Of a DNA stretch of 64,000 bases, positions 44,384 to 53,404 are shown in pieces. Numbering within the stretch: the stretch's first letter is position 1; each line of letters opens with the position of its first letter. Location: assembly GCF_036898825.1 (NCBI RefSeq), contig NZ_JARUND010000002.1, forward strand, positions 4,216,001 to 4,280,000. The letters run 5' to 3'. The stretch comes from Streptomyces sp. B21-083. Its GTDB lineage: Bacteria > Actinomycetota > Actinomycetes > Streptomycetales > Streptomycetaceae. The position numbers and the translations under genes were made by a program. Below the pieces are notes generated by a model. The model made no database searches. It worked only from the letters and a program-made list of their open reading frames with translations, and was not told where the DNA came from.

Positions 44384-47035
44384 GTGTCAGCACCAACCCG
44401 TAGAAGACGATGGCTCACGATCTGCGCCGTCACCGCCTCCGCCGCCCTCGTCGCGATGCCCGCGGGCGCCGCGCCCGGCGGGGGCAACAGCCCTTTCGGG
44501 CCCCGCGTTCTCGACCAACTCGCCGCGCAGCGCGAGCAGTCGGTCGGCGCGCTCACCCCCAGCCTCAAGGGCGACGGCGGTGACGGTGACGACGGCAACG
44601 AGGCCGACGAGATCGCCGAAGGTGCGGACCAGTTCTCCGAGGCCCGCACCTCACCCGGTGTCGTCGCACCGGGCGCGTACGGCGCCGCATGGCAGAGCCT
44701 GAACAACCTGCCGAACACCAAGGGTAGTTGGCGGAGCGTCACAAACCTTCCCTACAACTCCGACGATTCGCGCTACCGGGACGCCGACTCCAACTCCAGT
44801 GGCGGCTCCGGCAATGTGACGGGCCGGATGGCCGCGATGGCCGCCGACGACGACGGGTACGTGTACGCCGGCAGCGCGGGCGGCGGGGTGTGGCGGTCCA
44901 GGTCCGGCGGAGGCCACTGGCAGGCCATCAGCGACCGGCTGCCCGCACAGTCCACCGGCGCGCTCGCCCTCGACGGGGCCGGGCACCTGTGGCTGGGCAC
45001 CGGCGAGGCGACGACCAACGCGGACGCCTACCTCGGCAGCGGCGTCTACGTCCTGGCGGACCCGCACCACGGCACGTTCTCCTCCCGCGCCCGGGTCGGC
45101 GGCGACGAGCTGGAGTCCACCACCGTCCACCAACTGCGCTTCGGCGGCAACAAGGTGTGGGCGGCGACCAGCAAGGGCGTGTGGAGCCACTCCACAAAGA
45201 CGCTGAAGGGCTCCTGGAAACTGGAGTTCGCCCCCAACCCCGAGTTCCTGCCCGGCGGTTCGGAGGCAGCCGACCCCGACGCCCCGTACAAGAACATCGC
45301 CAACGACATCGCGATCGACCCGAAGAACCCCGACAAGGTGGTCCTCGCGATCGGTTGGCGCAGCGGTGACGACTACAACGGGTTCTACACCAAGGGCGCG
45401 CACGGCTCCTGGACCCGGATCACCAGCGGTCTGGGCGATCTCCCGGCCGACCCGGACGGCGTCGGCAACGTCACCTTCGCCCGCTCCGCCGACGGCTCCC
45501 GCTACTACGCCATCGACCAGTCACCGGAGCAGCTGAACACCAACCCGGACAGCGGCCTGGAGGGCTTCTACGTCTCCAAGTCCGGTTCTCCGACGGGACC
45601 TTGGACGAAGATCGCGGACTACCAGGGTCTGGCCGCGTCCGGTTCGGCGCTGACGTCCAGCGGCTACATGCCCGGCGTCCAGGCCTGGTACAACCAGTTC
45701 CTGGCCGTCGACCCGAGCGACCCGCAGCACGTGTACGCGGGACTCGAGGAGGTCTACGAGTCCAAGGACGGCGGCGGCACCTGGTCGACCGTGGGCCCGT
45801 ACTGGAACTTCGGCTTCTCCTGCTGGAGCATCGACCCGGCCAAGCAGAGCGGCGACTGCCCCCAGACGACCCACTCCGACCAGCACGGCGTCGCGATCGG
45901 CCGCTACCACGGCAAGAGCTTCGTGTACGTCGGCAACGACGGCGGCGTCTACAAGCGCCCGCTGAACGGCCGGCAGGACACCTCCGGACACGCCACCGAC
46001 TGGACCTCCCTCAACGACGGAACCATCGACACCCTGCAGTACTACTCGGTCGGCATCGGCAAGGACCTCGACCACGGGGGCGTCTCCGTCACCGGCGGCC
46101 TCCAGGACAACGGCCAGTCCGTCCTGCGCAGCAACGACCGGGTGATGGGCTCCAACTTCGGCGGCGACGGCGGCGACACCCTCACCGACCCGGCCAACGG
46201 CTGCGACATCGCTGAGGAGTACGTCTACCTGTCCATCCAGGTGACCCAGAACTGCGCGGTCAACGACGGTAGTTGGATGGACGACGCCAGCAAGGCCACG
46301 TCGTACAACGTCGCCCCGGCCGACAACGCCACCAGCGAGGCCCGCTTCATCGCCCCGCTCGCCGCCGACGCGAAGAGCCCCTCGACGTGGATCGCGGGCG
46401 GCCGTCACGTGTGGGTGCAGACCCACGGGTACGCCATCCGCAGCGGCGCCGAGTGGACCAGCGTGTACGACCTCGGTGCCGGCCACACCGCGACGGCTGT
46501 CGCTGCGTCCGGCGGCAAGGTCTACGCGGCCTGGTGCGGCCCCTGCAACAACCAGGGCTTCGCGCGCGGTATCTCCGTCGGCAACGCGGACGGCACCGGC
46601 TGGCACGACATCACGCTTCCCGTCGACGGGACCGTGCCCAACCGCTACCTCAGCGGCTTCGCCATCGACCCGAAGAACGCCGACCACGTGTTCCTCACGG
46701 TCAACGGCTTCTCCCGGCAGTGGACCGAGGGGCCGGGCGCGGGCGTCGGCCATGTCTTCGAGTCCAAGGACGGCGGCACCACCTGGAAGGACATCTCCAA
46801 GAACTTCCCGGACGTGCCCGCCGACTCCGCCGTCGTCACATCGAACGGCGGCCTGGCCGTCGGCACCGACCTCGGCGTCGTCTACCGCGCACCGGGCCGG
46901 ACGACATGGCAGCGCGTCGGTGACCTCCCGGCCGTCGCCGTGCTCCAGCTGAAGCTCGGCCCTGACGGCAGCACCCTGTACGCGGCCACGCACGGCCGGG
47001 GTATCTACTCGATCAAGGTACGCAACCTCGGCTGA
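44384..47035 (+). CDS. Large secreted sialidase-like beta-propeller protein
   Basis: An 883-residue exported protein. From the GTG at 44384 (GGGAGGA upstream) there is a classic signal peptide, RRRRWLTICAVTASAALVAMPAGAA. The mature part is a run of BNR/sortilin-like propeller blades, each with a turn such as SKDGGGTW, SKDGGTTW and SRSGGGHW. It lacks a clear sialidase RIP motif or catalytic Tyr/Asp set, so it may be a binding protein or a glycosidase of another family (GH74-like propellers look similar). Cysteine-containing loops suggest disulfides. It is monocistronic, with a strong terminator after it. Confidence 0.75.
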   Translation: MSAPTRRRRWLTICAVTASAALVAMPAGAAPGGGNSPFGPRVLDQLAAQREQSVGALTPSLKGDGGDGDDGNEADEIAEGADQFSEARTSPGVVAPGAYGAAWQSLNNLPNTKGSWRSVTNLPYNSDDSRYRDADSNSSGGSGNVTGRMAAMAADDDGYVYAGSAGGGVWRSRSGGGHWQAISDRLPAQSTGALALDGAGHLWLGTGEATTNADAYLGSGVYVLADPHHGTFSSRARVGGDELESTTVHQLRFGGNKVWAATSKGVWSHSTKTLKGSWKLEFAPNPEFLPGGSEAADPDAPYKNIANDIAIDPKNPDKVVLAIGWRSGDDYNGFYTKGAHGSWTRITSGLGDLPADPDGVGNVTFARSADGSRYYAIDQSPEQLNTNPDSGLEGFYVSKSGSPTGPWTKIADYQGLAASGSALTSSGYMPGVQAWYNQFLAVDPSDPQHVYAGLEEVYESKDGGGTWSTVGPYWNFGFSCWSIDPAKQSGDCPQTTHSDQHGVAIGRYHGKSFVYVGNDGGVYKRPLNGRQDTSGHATDWTSLNDGTIDTLQYYSVGIGKDLDHGGVSVTGGLQDNGQSVLRSNDRVMGSNFGGDGGDTLTDPANGCDIAEEYVYLSIQVTQNCAVNDGSWMDDASKATSYNVAPADNATSEARFIAPLAADAKSPSTWIAGGRHVWVQTHGYAIRSGAEWTSVYDLGAGHTATAVAASGGKVYAAWCGPCNNQGFARGISVGNADGTGWHDITLPVDGTVPNRYLSGFAIDPKNADHVFLTVNGFSRQWTEGPGAGVGHVFESKDGGTTWKDISKNFPDVPADSAVVTSNGGLAVGTDLGVVYRAPGRTTWQRVGDLPAVAVLQLKLGPDGSTLYAATHGRGIYSIKVRNLG

Positions 47036-47067
47036 ACCCGCTGACGGGGGTTACGGGGTTCACGAGG

Positions 47068-47102
47068 GAGGGGTGGTCCGGCTGATCGCCGGGCCACCCC
47101 TC
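47068..47102. terminator. Bidirectional terminator between convergent genes
   Basis: Fifteen bases at 47068-47082 pair with 47088-47102 (one G-T pair) around a five-base loop, followed by TTT on the plus strand. It separates the convergent propeller protein and permease genes. Confidence 0.8.
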
Positions 47103-47119
47103 TTTGACGAGCCGTCCCG

Positions 47120-48331
47120 TCAGCGCGTCGCCTCGGCGCTCCGGTCCGTCCCTTCCTCGTACCGCCCCCGAAGTTCCGAGAGCACGCCGAACGCGGCCGC
47201 CGTCAACGGTACGGAGAGCAGCATGCCGAGGATGCCGGCGAGGGAGGCGCCGGCGGTGAGGGCGACCAGGATCACCGCCGGGTGCATCTGGAGCGTACGG
47301 CTCTGGATCATCGGCTGGAACACGTTGCCCTCCAGCAGCTGGACGAGGGCGACCACGCCGAGGACCCACAGCGCGGTGGTGAGCCCGCCGTCCGCGAACG
47401 AGACCAGGACCGCCACCGCGCCCGAGAGGAACGCGCCCAGGTAGGGGATGTACGCCCCGATGAACACCAGCCCCCCGAGGCCGACGGCGCCCGGCACCTG
47501 GAGGATCAGCAGACCGACGGTGATGCACACGGCGTCGATGAACGCGACGATCGTCGTCCCCAGCATGAAGCCCTCGATGGCCTGGAAGGCGCGGCGAGCC
47601 ATGACCTCCAGGGTCGCGCCGGAGCCGCGGGGCGCCAGCGAGTGCAGCGAGGCGACGGCCCGGTCGGAGTCGCGGAGGAAGAAGAAGAGGAGCAGGATCG
47701 CGAGCGTCGCGGTGGCGATCATCTCGGTGAGCAGACTGACGCCGCTCAGCACACCGGATACGGCGGTGCCACCGAACTTGGAGAACAGGTCCTTGGCGTT
47801 GGTGGCGAGTTCGTCCAGGGAGTTGCCGACCACGTCGAAGCGCTCGCTGAGATCCTTCGCCGCGTGCTGCACGGACATGATGATCTGGTCACCGGTGTCG
47901 ATCAGGGCGTTCATCACGATGTACGCGGCCCCGCCCATGACCAGGATCACAGCGGCGCAGGTCAGCCCGGCGGCGAGGGACTTGTTGAACTTCATCCTGA
48001 CCAGCCGCCGGTAGAACGGGCCGAGCAGGGCCGAGAGAAGCAACGCGAGCAGCACCGGCGTGACGACGGTCTGGAACGTGATGCAGAACCACACACCGAC
48101 CGTGACCACGCCACTGAGCAGCAGCAACAGCGCGCTCACGGCGGCGATACGCCGGGCGGGGCCCGAGAGAAGGGGCGCGGCGCTGCGGTTGTCGGCACCG
48201 TCCGGCGGGTTCAGGGGGACACCGGTGGTGCGTACGGTCGTACGCGTCCGATGTATCCGCGTGCCGCGTCGCCCCGGCTGTCTGTTGCGGCTGGCGCCGA
48301 CTCTGCGAGGGGCTCCCGTACGGCTGTTCAT
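47120..48331 (-). CDS. AI-2E family transporter
   Basis: A 403-residue membrane protein of the AI-2E/PerM family, with about eight helices. The central soluble loop (SVQHAAKDLSERFDVVGNSLDELATNAKDLF) and the later VPGAVGLGGLVFIGAYIPYLGAFLSGAVAVLVSF and LVQLLEGNVFQPMIQSRTLQMHP segments are characteristic. The family name reflects E. coli TqsA; substrates in actinobacteria are mostly unknown. I use the ATG at 48331, giving a long basic N-terminal tail of about 50 residues. Confidence 0.88.
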   Translation of the reverse strand: MNSRTGAPRRVGASRNRQPGRRGTRIHRTRTTVRTTGVPLNPPDGADNRSAAPLLSGPARRIAAVSALLLLLSGVVTVGVWFCITFQTVVTPVLLALLLSALLGPFYRRLVRMKFNKSLAAGLTCAAVILVMGGAAYIVMNALIDTGDQIIMSVQHAAKDLSERFDVVGNSLDELATNAKDLFSKFGGTAVSGVLSGVSLLTEMIATATLAILLLFFFLRDSDRAVASLHSLAPRGSGATLEVMARRAFQAIEGFMLGTTIVAFIDAVCITVGLLILQVPGAVGLGGLVFIGAYIPYLGAFLSGAVAVLVSFADGGLTTALWVLGVVALVQLLEGNVFQPMIQSRTLQMHPAVILVALTAGASLAGILGMLLSVPLTAAAFGVLSELRGRYEEGTDRSAEATR

Positions 48332-48471
48332 CCTGTTTCGTCTCCGCTCACACGCATGACCGCTGTCCACTTCCGCTGTCCGCTGTCCGCTGTCCGGGGC
48401 GTCAGAGTAGACCGGCGCGAGACCCGCAGGGTTGAGTGTGACTCCGCCGATGCTGGGCAGACGCGGTCGTT

Positions 48472-49668
48472 ATGAGCACCCCCACCAACCGGAGCCCGGT
48501 AGACGCGGCAGTCGAGGTCGCGGAGGAGAGCCCGCGGAGCGTGGTCGCGCCGACGACGGACGCGCTCCACAGATCCGGTCGCGGGCGGGGTTTTCCGTCG
48601 GCCCTGCGCGGTGGTGGGCGGGTGGCAGGGCTGGACGGACTGCGTACGGTCGCGGTCGTGCTGGTGATCGTCTACCACGTGAAGCCGGATCTGGTACCCG
48701 GCGGCTCGGTCGGTGTGGACGTCTTCTTCACGCTCAGCGGCTTCGTCATCACCCGGCTGCTGATCGCCGAGTACGCCCGCACCGGCGGCATCGGCCTGCG
48801 GTCGTTCTACAAGCGCCGGTGGCTGCGGCTGGGACCGGCCATGCTGACGATGTGCGCGGTCACCGCGCTTCTCTCCCTGGCGTTTCCGCTGCCGCTGTTC
48901 GACGGGGCGTGGACGGCGGCGGTGCTGGCAGCCGTGTCGGTCGTCAACCTCGTACGGGCGGGTGAGTCCGGCCCGTACTCGGACCTCACCTCGCCCCTCA
49001 GCCACACCTGGTCCCTGGGGGTGGAGGAGCAGTTCTACCTGGCCTGGCCGCTCCTGCTCCTCCTGCTTCTACGGCGCACCACCGCCCGGAAGGTACTGGC
49101 CTGGGTCGCGGCCCTGTGCGTCGTGCCGCTGCTCTGGCGCCTCGCCCTCTGGGACCCCTCGGCGGCGCACCGCATCTACAACGGCCCCGACACCCGAGCC
49201 GACCAACTCCTGATCGGCGCCCTGCTGGCCGTCGTCCTGGCCCGCCTACGAGCCGACGACCCTCGTCTGGCACTGCTCCGCCGTTGGTCGGGCCGTCTGT
49301 GCTGGCCCGCGCTCGCGCTGCTGGGCCTGGTCGCCTGGCAGATCCCGATCGCCGAGGCGAGCGGATGGAACCCCGTCTGGTACACGGTCGGCTTCCTGTT
49401 CGCCGCGGTCCTGACGGCCACGGTGGTGGCGACCCTGGACCTGCTCCCCCGGTCATGGCCCTCCCGTCTCCTCTCGATCGGCGCCCTGGCCTGGGTCGGC
49501 CGCAACCTCAGCTACGGGATGTACCTGTGGCACTACCCCGCCATCCGCCTCCTCTCCGACCTGGGCGTGCCGGACGACCAGTTGCTGCCGATGGGCATGG
49601 TGGCGACGGTCGCGGCGGCCCTCGCGTCGTACGCGCTCGTGGAACGGCCGTTGGCACGACGGAAGTGA
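48472..49668 (+). CDS. Membrane acyltransferase (OafA/YrhL family)
   Basis: A 398-residue membrane-bound acyltransferase 3. After an about 50-residue cytoplasmic tail, the motif GLDGLRTVAVVLVIVYHVKP contains the catalytic-site His; GVDVFFTLSGFVITRLL and LRLGPAMLTM follow, with about ten helices overall. Members O-acetylate cell-surface polysaccharide, peptidoglycan or exported antibiotics. The fused SGNH domain of OafA proper is absent. The stop overlaps an ATG in frame with the NUDIX gene. Confidence 0.88.
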   Translation: MSTPTNRSPVDAAVEVAEESPRSVVAPTTDALHRSGRGRGFPSALRGGGRVAGLDGLRTVAVVLVIVYHVKPDLVPGGSVGVDVFFTLSGFVITRLLIAEYARTGGIGLRSFYKRRWLRLGPAMLTMCAVTALLSLAFPLPLFDGAWTAAVLAAVSVVNLVRAGESGPYSDLTSPLSHTWSLGVEEQFYLAWPLLLLLLLRRTTARKVLAWVAALCVVPLLWRLALWDPSAAHRIYNGPDTRADQLLIGALLAVVLARLRADDPRLALLRRWSGRLCWPALALLGLVAWQIPIAEASGWNPVWYTVGFLFAAVLTATVVATLDLLPRSWPSRLLSIGALAWVGRNLSYGMYLWHYPAIRLLSDLGVPDDQLLPMGMVATVAAALASYALVERPLARRK

Positions 49669-49700
49669 TGTCAGTGGGTCGCCCTAGACTCCGCCGCACC

Positions 49701-50195
49701 ATGACCGACCACAGCAGAACCCTGAAGCCCGCCCTCGGTTCCATGACCGTGCTGGTAGCCGCCGTCATCGTCCACGACAAGGCCGCCGACCGTGTCGTCC
49801 TTCTCCAGCGTGGCCCACGGGCCAAGTTCGGCCAGGGCATGTGGGACCTGCCCCTCGGGAAGAGCGAACCGGGCGAGCCCATCACCGCCACGGCGGTACG
49901 AGAGCTGTACGAGGAGACCGGCCTCGTCGTGCGGCCGGAGGCCCTGGAGGTCGCCCACGTCGTCCACGGCTCCCAGGGAGTCGCAGCCCCCAACGGTTTC
50001 CTCACCGTCGTCTTCGCGACCCACGACTGGACCGGCGAGCCCGAGAACCGCGAACCCGACAAGCACGCCCAGGTCCGCTGGTTCGACGTCGCCGCACTCC
50101 CGCAGGCCCCGGGCGAGTTCGTGCGCTCGAGCGCGGGCGCCCTGCGTCGCTATCTCGACGGCGGCCCGCTTATTTCGCTGGCGGGCTGGGGGTAG
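49701..50195 (+). CDS. NUDIX hydrolase
   Basis: A 164-residue NUDIX protein. The Nudix box GKSEPGEPITATAVRELYEETGL has the REXXEE core as RELYEE. It hydrolyses a nucleoside diphosphate linked to a variable group, such as an oxidised nucleotide. I prefer the ATG at 49701, with TAGACT about ten bases upstream suggesting a leaderless transcript; an in-frame ATG at 49668 overlaps the previous stop. Confidence 0.85.
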   Translation: MTDHSRTLKPALGSMTVLVAAVIVHDKAADRVVLLQRGPRAKFGQGMWDLPLGKSEPGEPITATAVRELYEETGLVVRPEALEVAHVVHGSQGVAAPNGFLTVVFATHDWTGEPENREPDKHAQVRWFDVAALPQAPGEFVRSSAGALRRYLDGGPLISLAGWG

Positions 50196-50252
50196 GCAGA
50201 GACTAGGATCGCAATCTTCGGCTGGCGGAAGCCACCTGGAGTCCCTGAGGCT

Positions 50253-51056
50253 GTGCCGACAACGATGAACCCGGCAACGACGAACGTCGACAACACCCCC
50301 CTTCCTGCCCCCGCCCAACTCCGGCTCGACCGCGCCCTGGACAGCCTGGCTGTCACCTTTCGCGGTTCGACCGCCCACGCCGACGAGGTCCAGTGCGACT
50401 GTCACTGGGGCGAACCGGAAGAGCTCGCACTGCTGAAGGTCCCGGACGTGGAACTCGACCCGGATCTCCTCTACCGCACCTGGCATGCCTGCGACTGGGC
50501 CGACCACGGCGCGGTACTGCGTCGCGTCCTGCCCCAGTTCGCCAGAGCGCTCGCAGGCGGCCTCGTGGAGCCGCACCGCATACACGAGGTGGGACGTTCG
50601 TTCGCCAAGGGCAAGTGGCACCGGTGGCCCGTCCACCAGAGTGCGGTGGTGTGGGAGTTCCTGCACGCCTGGTGGGCGCTCAACCTCACCGACCCGGATC
50701 CCGTCGCCCCCGTGTACGAGCTCCTCGAACTGTGCGCCGAGGCCTCCGGCACGGTCGGCCCGTGGCTCACCGTCTGGGAGGCGCTCGATCACCCGGTGGC
50801 CGACCGGCACTTGGCGGAAGCGGCCACCCGGTGGGAGTGCGACCTACTGCGAGACGAGCTTCCCTGGAGGATGTGGGAGGACGACAACGCCGACGAGATG
50901 CGCACCGAACTCGCGGCCTGGCTGGTCCGCCACGCCCCCGCACGGCTGCGTTCCCAGGACGCGGCGACCGTGGAACTCCTGCACCGGGTACGGCTGATAG
51001 GCCTCACCGGCCCCGCTCGCTGGGAGGACCCGCACTGGCCCGACCACCACTACTGA
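50253..51056 (+). CDS. Hypothetical protein
   Basis: A 267-residue soluble protein with no recognised domain. It is rich in Trp and acidic residues (CDCHWGEPEELALLKVPD, HACDWADHGAVLRRVLPQFARALAGG, WWALNLTDPDP). Cys-X-Cys-His near residues 48-50 and further His residues could bind metal. The C-terminus ends HWPDHHY. The start is a GTG at 50253, with an ATG four codons later. Similar-looking proteins occur in Streptomyces, but I cannot assign a role. Confidence 0.65.
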   Translation: MPTTMNPATTNVDNTPLPAPAQLRLDRALDSLAVTFRGSTAHADEVQCDCHWGEPEELALLKVPDVELDPDLLYRTWHACDWADHGAVLRRVLPQFARALAGGLVEPHRIHEVGRSFAKGKWHRWPVHQSAVVWEFLHAWWALNLTDPDPVAPVYELLELCAEASGTVGPWLTVWEALDHPVADRHLAEAATRWECDLLRDELPWRMWEDDNADEMRTELAAWLVRHAPARLRSQDAATVELLHRVRLIGLTGPARWEDPHWPDHHY

Positions 51057-51110
51057 GGTCGCGCCGGGTACTTGTGCGCCGGGACGCGGTTGGCCACGAC
51101 CCAACCCCCT

Positions 51111-51145
51111 TAAAGAACCGGGGTAAAGAACCTGGGTAAAGAACC
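51111..51145 (+). repeat. Three 13-bp direct repeats (iteron-like)
   Basis: TAAAGAACC occurs at 51111, 51124 and 51137, each spaced by 13 bp with GGG between copies. They lie about 200 bp upstream of a winged-helix gene, in an otherwise gene-free 286-bp stretch, and look like protein-binding sites. Confidence 0.6.
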
Positions 51146-51342
51146 AACCGCCTCCCTCCTCCCGCCCGTTGTCCCCTGCGGGCCCCGGCGAAACCTGGAA
51201 TGTTCACTCTCAGGAGTGACTCAGTTGCGGTGAGTGGGTGCGGAGAGTTACGTTCCCGGAAACAACCCCACAAAACGACGGCCCTCGCAAGGACTGCAAT
51301 CCTGTACGAGGGCCTGACCGATCAGGAAGAGATCGCTTCCCT

Positions 51343-52299
51343 ATGGCTGAAACTCAGTCTAACGCGCGCTCACGCGCCACCTCCGGTGCAACGAACGCAA
51401 CGAACGCCCCGAACACACCCACCTACGGTGTGATCCACGTACGCACCCGCCTCACCGGCGCCTTCACCGTGATCTCCAACGCCCTCGCCCAGCGACGCGG
51501 CAGCGCGGTCACCATCGGCGTCGCGGCGTACATCCTCTCCGTGCCCGACGGCGCCCGCATCAGCATCGCCGCCCTCTGCGCCCACTTCGACGAGGGCGAG
51601 ATCCTGATCTCGCGTGCGCTACGGGAGTTGGAGGCGGCGGGCTACCTGGAACGGCGCCGAGTGCGTGGAGCCGACGGCCAGGTCCGCACCCAGACGTTCT
51701 TCTACGACGTACCAGGCGCCGCCTCCGACCGGCCGACCTCTCGTCCACCACAGCCCGCCCGGCCAAGGAAGCCGGATCCGGGCCCGGTTGAGGACACCAC
51801 GCCAGCAGCAGCGCCCCCTACGGAAACTGCCGCACCGGGGCCCCCGGTGACACCGGAGGCAGCAACGCCCCTCCCACCCCCGCCTGTTGCCGCCGCACCC
51901 CCTCCCCCGCTCGGCCTCGCCGAAGCCGACCCCCAGGCCGTCGTCATCCTCGCCTCGCTCCGTATCGTCGACCGCAGGTTGATCCTGTCCCGCAGCGAGG
52001 TCGCCGAGTTGGCCCCGGCGGTCGCCGAATGGCTCGGGCAAGGTCTCCGGCCCGAGGAGATCACCGGGGCCCTGACCACCGACCTCCCCGACCACTTCCG
52101 GGCCCGCCCGGCCCGCGTACTGGCGTTCCGCCTGCGCGAAGCGCCCCTCCCGACGCCCACGAGGGCCCCGACTCCCGGCACACCCCAGCCCCTCGTCCTC
52201 CCCTGGCAGACCTGCGACGGCTGCGAACGGGCGTTCCGGACAGCGGGCCACTCCCGCTGCCGCGACTGCAGGGGGGCCTCCGTGGGGGCGGCGGCTTGA
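51343..52299 (+). CDS. Winged-helix protein with Pro-rich linker and C-terminal zinc ribbon
   Basis: A 318-residue protein. Residues about 28-115 form a winged helix (RISIAALCAHFDEGEILISRALRELEAAGYLERRRV). About 90 residues of Pro/Ala/Thr-rich linker follow (about 125-205), then a helical segment (SRSEVAELAPAVAEWLGQGLRPEEITGALTTDLP) and a terminal CDGC...CRDC zinc ribbon. This plan occurs in Streptomyces regulators of unknown targets and resembles plasmid replication or partition regulators. The ATG at 51343 has AGGAAGAGA upstream. Iteron-like repeats nearby could be its binding sites. Confidence 0.75.
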   Translation: MAETQSNARSRATSGATNATNAPNTPTYGVIHVRTRLTGAFTVISNALAQRRGSAVTIGVAAYILSVPDGARISIAALCAHFDEGEILISRALRELEAAGYLERRRVRGADGQVRTQTFFYDVPGAASDRPTSRPPQPARPRKPDPGPVEDTTPAAAPPTETAAPGPPVTPEAATPLPPPPVAAAPPPPLGLAEADPQAVVILASLRIVDRRLILSRSEVAELAPAVAEWLGQGLRPEEITGALTTDLPDHFRARPARVLAFRLREAPLPTPTRAPTPGTPQPLVLPWQTCDGCERAFRTAGHSRCRDCRGASVGAAA

Positions 52300-52366
52300 C
52301 GGCTCGGGGAACCGGTTCGGGATCGGCAGGAGGATGTCCCGTGCCACTGGATCTTGACCGTTTGCC

Positions 52367-52432
52367 ATCGGACTTTGACGGACGCGAGTTTGTGCCATCG
52401 GAGTTTGATCACCGCAGGTCAGCGACTCAGCG
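52367..52432 (+). repeat. Inverted repeat, left arm
   Basis: These 66 bases match the reverse complement of 53339-53404 at 63 positions. The arm also contains local repeats of TGCCATCGGA-TTTGA with variant copies at 52341, 52362 and 52392. Together the two arms frame the DUF4232 gene. Confidence 0.85.
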
Positions 52433-52657
52433 TGCCGAAGGTGCACGCCGGGGGCGTGGTAAAACCCGTGGCGTGCTGGAGGTGCTTCTGTCTGCTCTGA
52501 CGGCCATCTGCACGGGTGCGGCCTGTCGTCACCGTTCCGTCACGAGTAGTCGCCGCACGGAACCCTGCCACTCTCCCGCCCTGTCTGCACTCACGTACCG
52601 CGGGGCGATAACCGACGACCGAAACCCGCGGACGAGACGACTCAGGGGGACAACACC

Positions 52658-53227
52658 ATGCGTCACAGCAACGGCATTCACAGGGCGGCTCTGGCGACGA
52701 CGGCGGTCACGGCCGTCGCGGCGGCGGTGACCGGCATCCTGCCCGGCACCGCCATGGCGGCGAGCACCACCACCTCCACCCCGCCGCCCGCCTGCTCGGC
52801 CTCCGCTCTCCAGGTCAGCGCCTGGCAGGCCGCCCACCCGCCCGTCGGGACCGGGACCGGGGCAGCGGTCGTGGAGTTCACCAACGTCTCCCGGGGGACG
52901 TGCGTCCTGAAGGGTCATCCGACGGTCGCGGGCGCCGGCAACGGCTCCCCTTCCCACAACACCCCGCTCAAGGTCACCGCCACCGGCAGGGCAGCCACCG
53001 TGACGGTCCGGCCGCACGGCAAGGCGTGGGTGAAGCTGACCTTCGTCCAGGTCCAGGGGGAGGGCGACGGCTACTGCGTGTCAGGCAAGACACCGTCGAC
53101 GTATCCGACGATGGTCATCGGGCTGCCGCACTCCGGGAAGCACCAGGTCGCCCTGAACGACGGGGTGTGGGCCGAGTGCGACAACAAGGTGACCGCCACC
53201 CCGGTTTCGGCGGTCAAGCCCTCCTGA
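52658..53227 (+). CDS. Secreted DUF4232 protein
   Basis: A 189-residue exported protein. It has a signal peptide (ALATTAVTAVAAAVTGILPGTAMAA) with a Sec cleavage site, a short Ser/Thr/Pro linker and a DUF4232 domain: CSASALQVSAW, AVVEFTNVSRGTCVLKGHPTVAG and the C-terminal C-X-n-C pairs that probably form two disulfides. Function of the family is unknown; it is abundant in Streptomyces. The gene is alone between two 66-bp inverted repeats. Confidence 0.82.
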   Translation: MRHSNGIHRAALATTAVTAVAAAVTGILPGTAMAASTTTSTPPPACSASALQVSAWQAAHPPVGTGTGAAVVEFTNVSRGTCVLKGHPTVAGAGNGSPSHNTPLKVTATGRAATVTVRPHGKAWVKLTFVQVQGEGDGYCVSGKTPSTYPTMVIGLPHSGKHQVALNDGVWAECDNKVTATPVSAVKPS

Positions 53228-53310
53228 CCCCCGTCCCCACAAATTGCGCAGCCTGCATGACGATCGCAAGGCCCTGACCTGCACGTTTGCGAGGAATTGT
53301 ACATAAGTGC

Positions 53311-53355
53311 GGGTCAGTGACTCAGCGTACCTTCGGTGCGCTGAGTCACTGACCC
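53311..53355. terminator. Strong 21-bp hairpin after the DUF4232 gene
   Basis: Bases 53311-53331 pair with 53335-53355 with one mismatch around a three-base loop. No T-tract follows. It overlaps the inverted-repeat arm, so it may be part of a mobile-element end as well as a transcription terminator. Confidence 0.65.
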
Positions 53356-53404
53356 GCGGTGATCAAACTCCGATGGCACAAACTCGCGTCCGCCAAAGTC
53401 CGAT
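53339..53404 (-). repeat. Inverted repeat, right arm
   Basis: Reverse-complement match to 52367-52432 with three mismatches. Its outer edge at 53404/53405 coincides with the abrupt start of the DUF433 coding similarity. Confidence 0.85.

Noticed and set aside
51111..51145. CRISPR-like reading of the 13-bp repeats
   Set aside because: Only three short units with four-base spacers and no cas genes; they fit protein-binding sites, not a CRISPR array.
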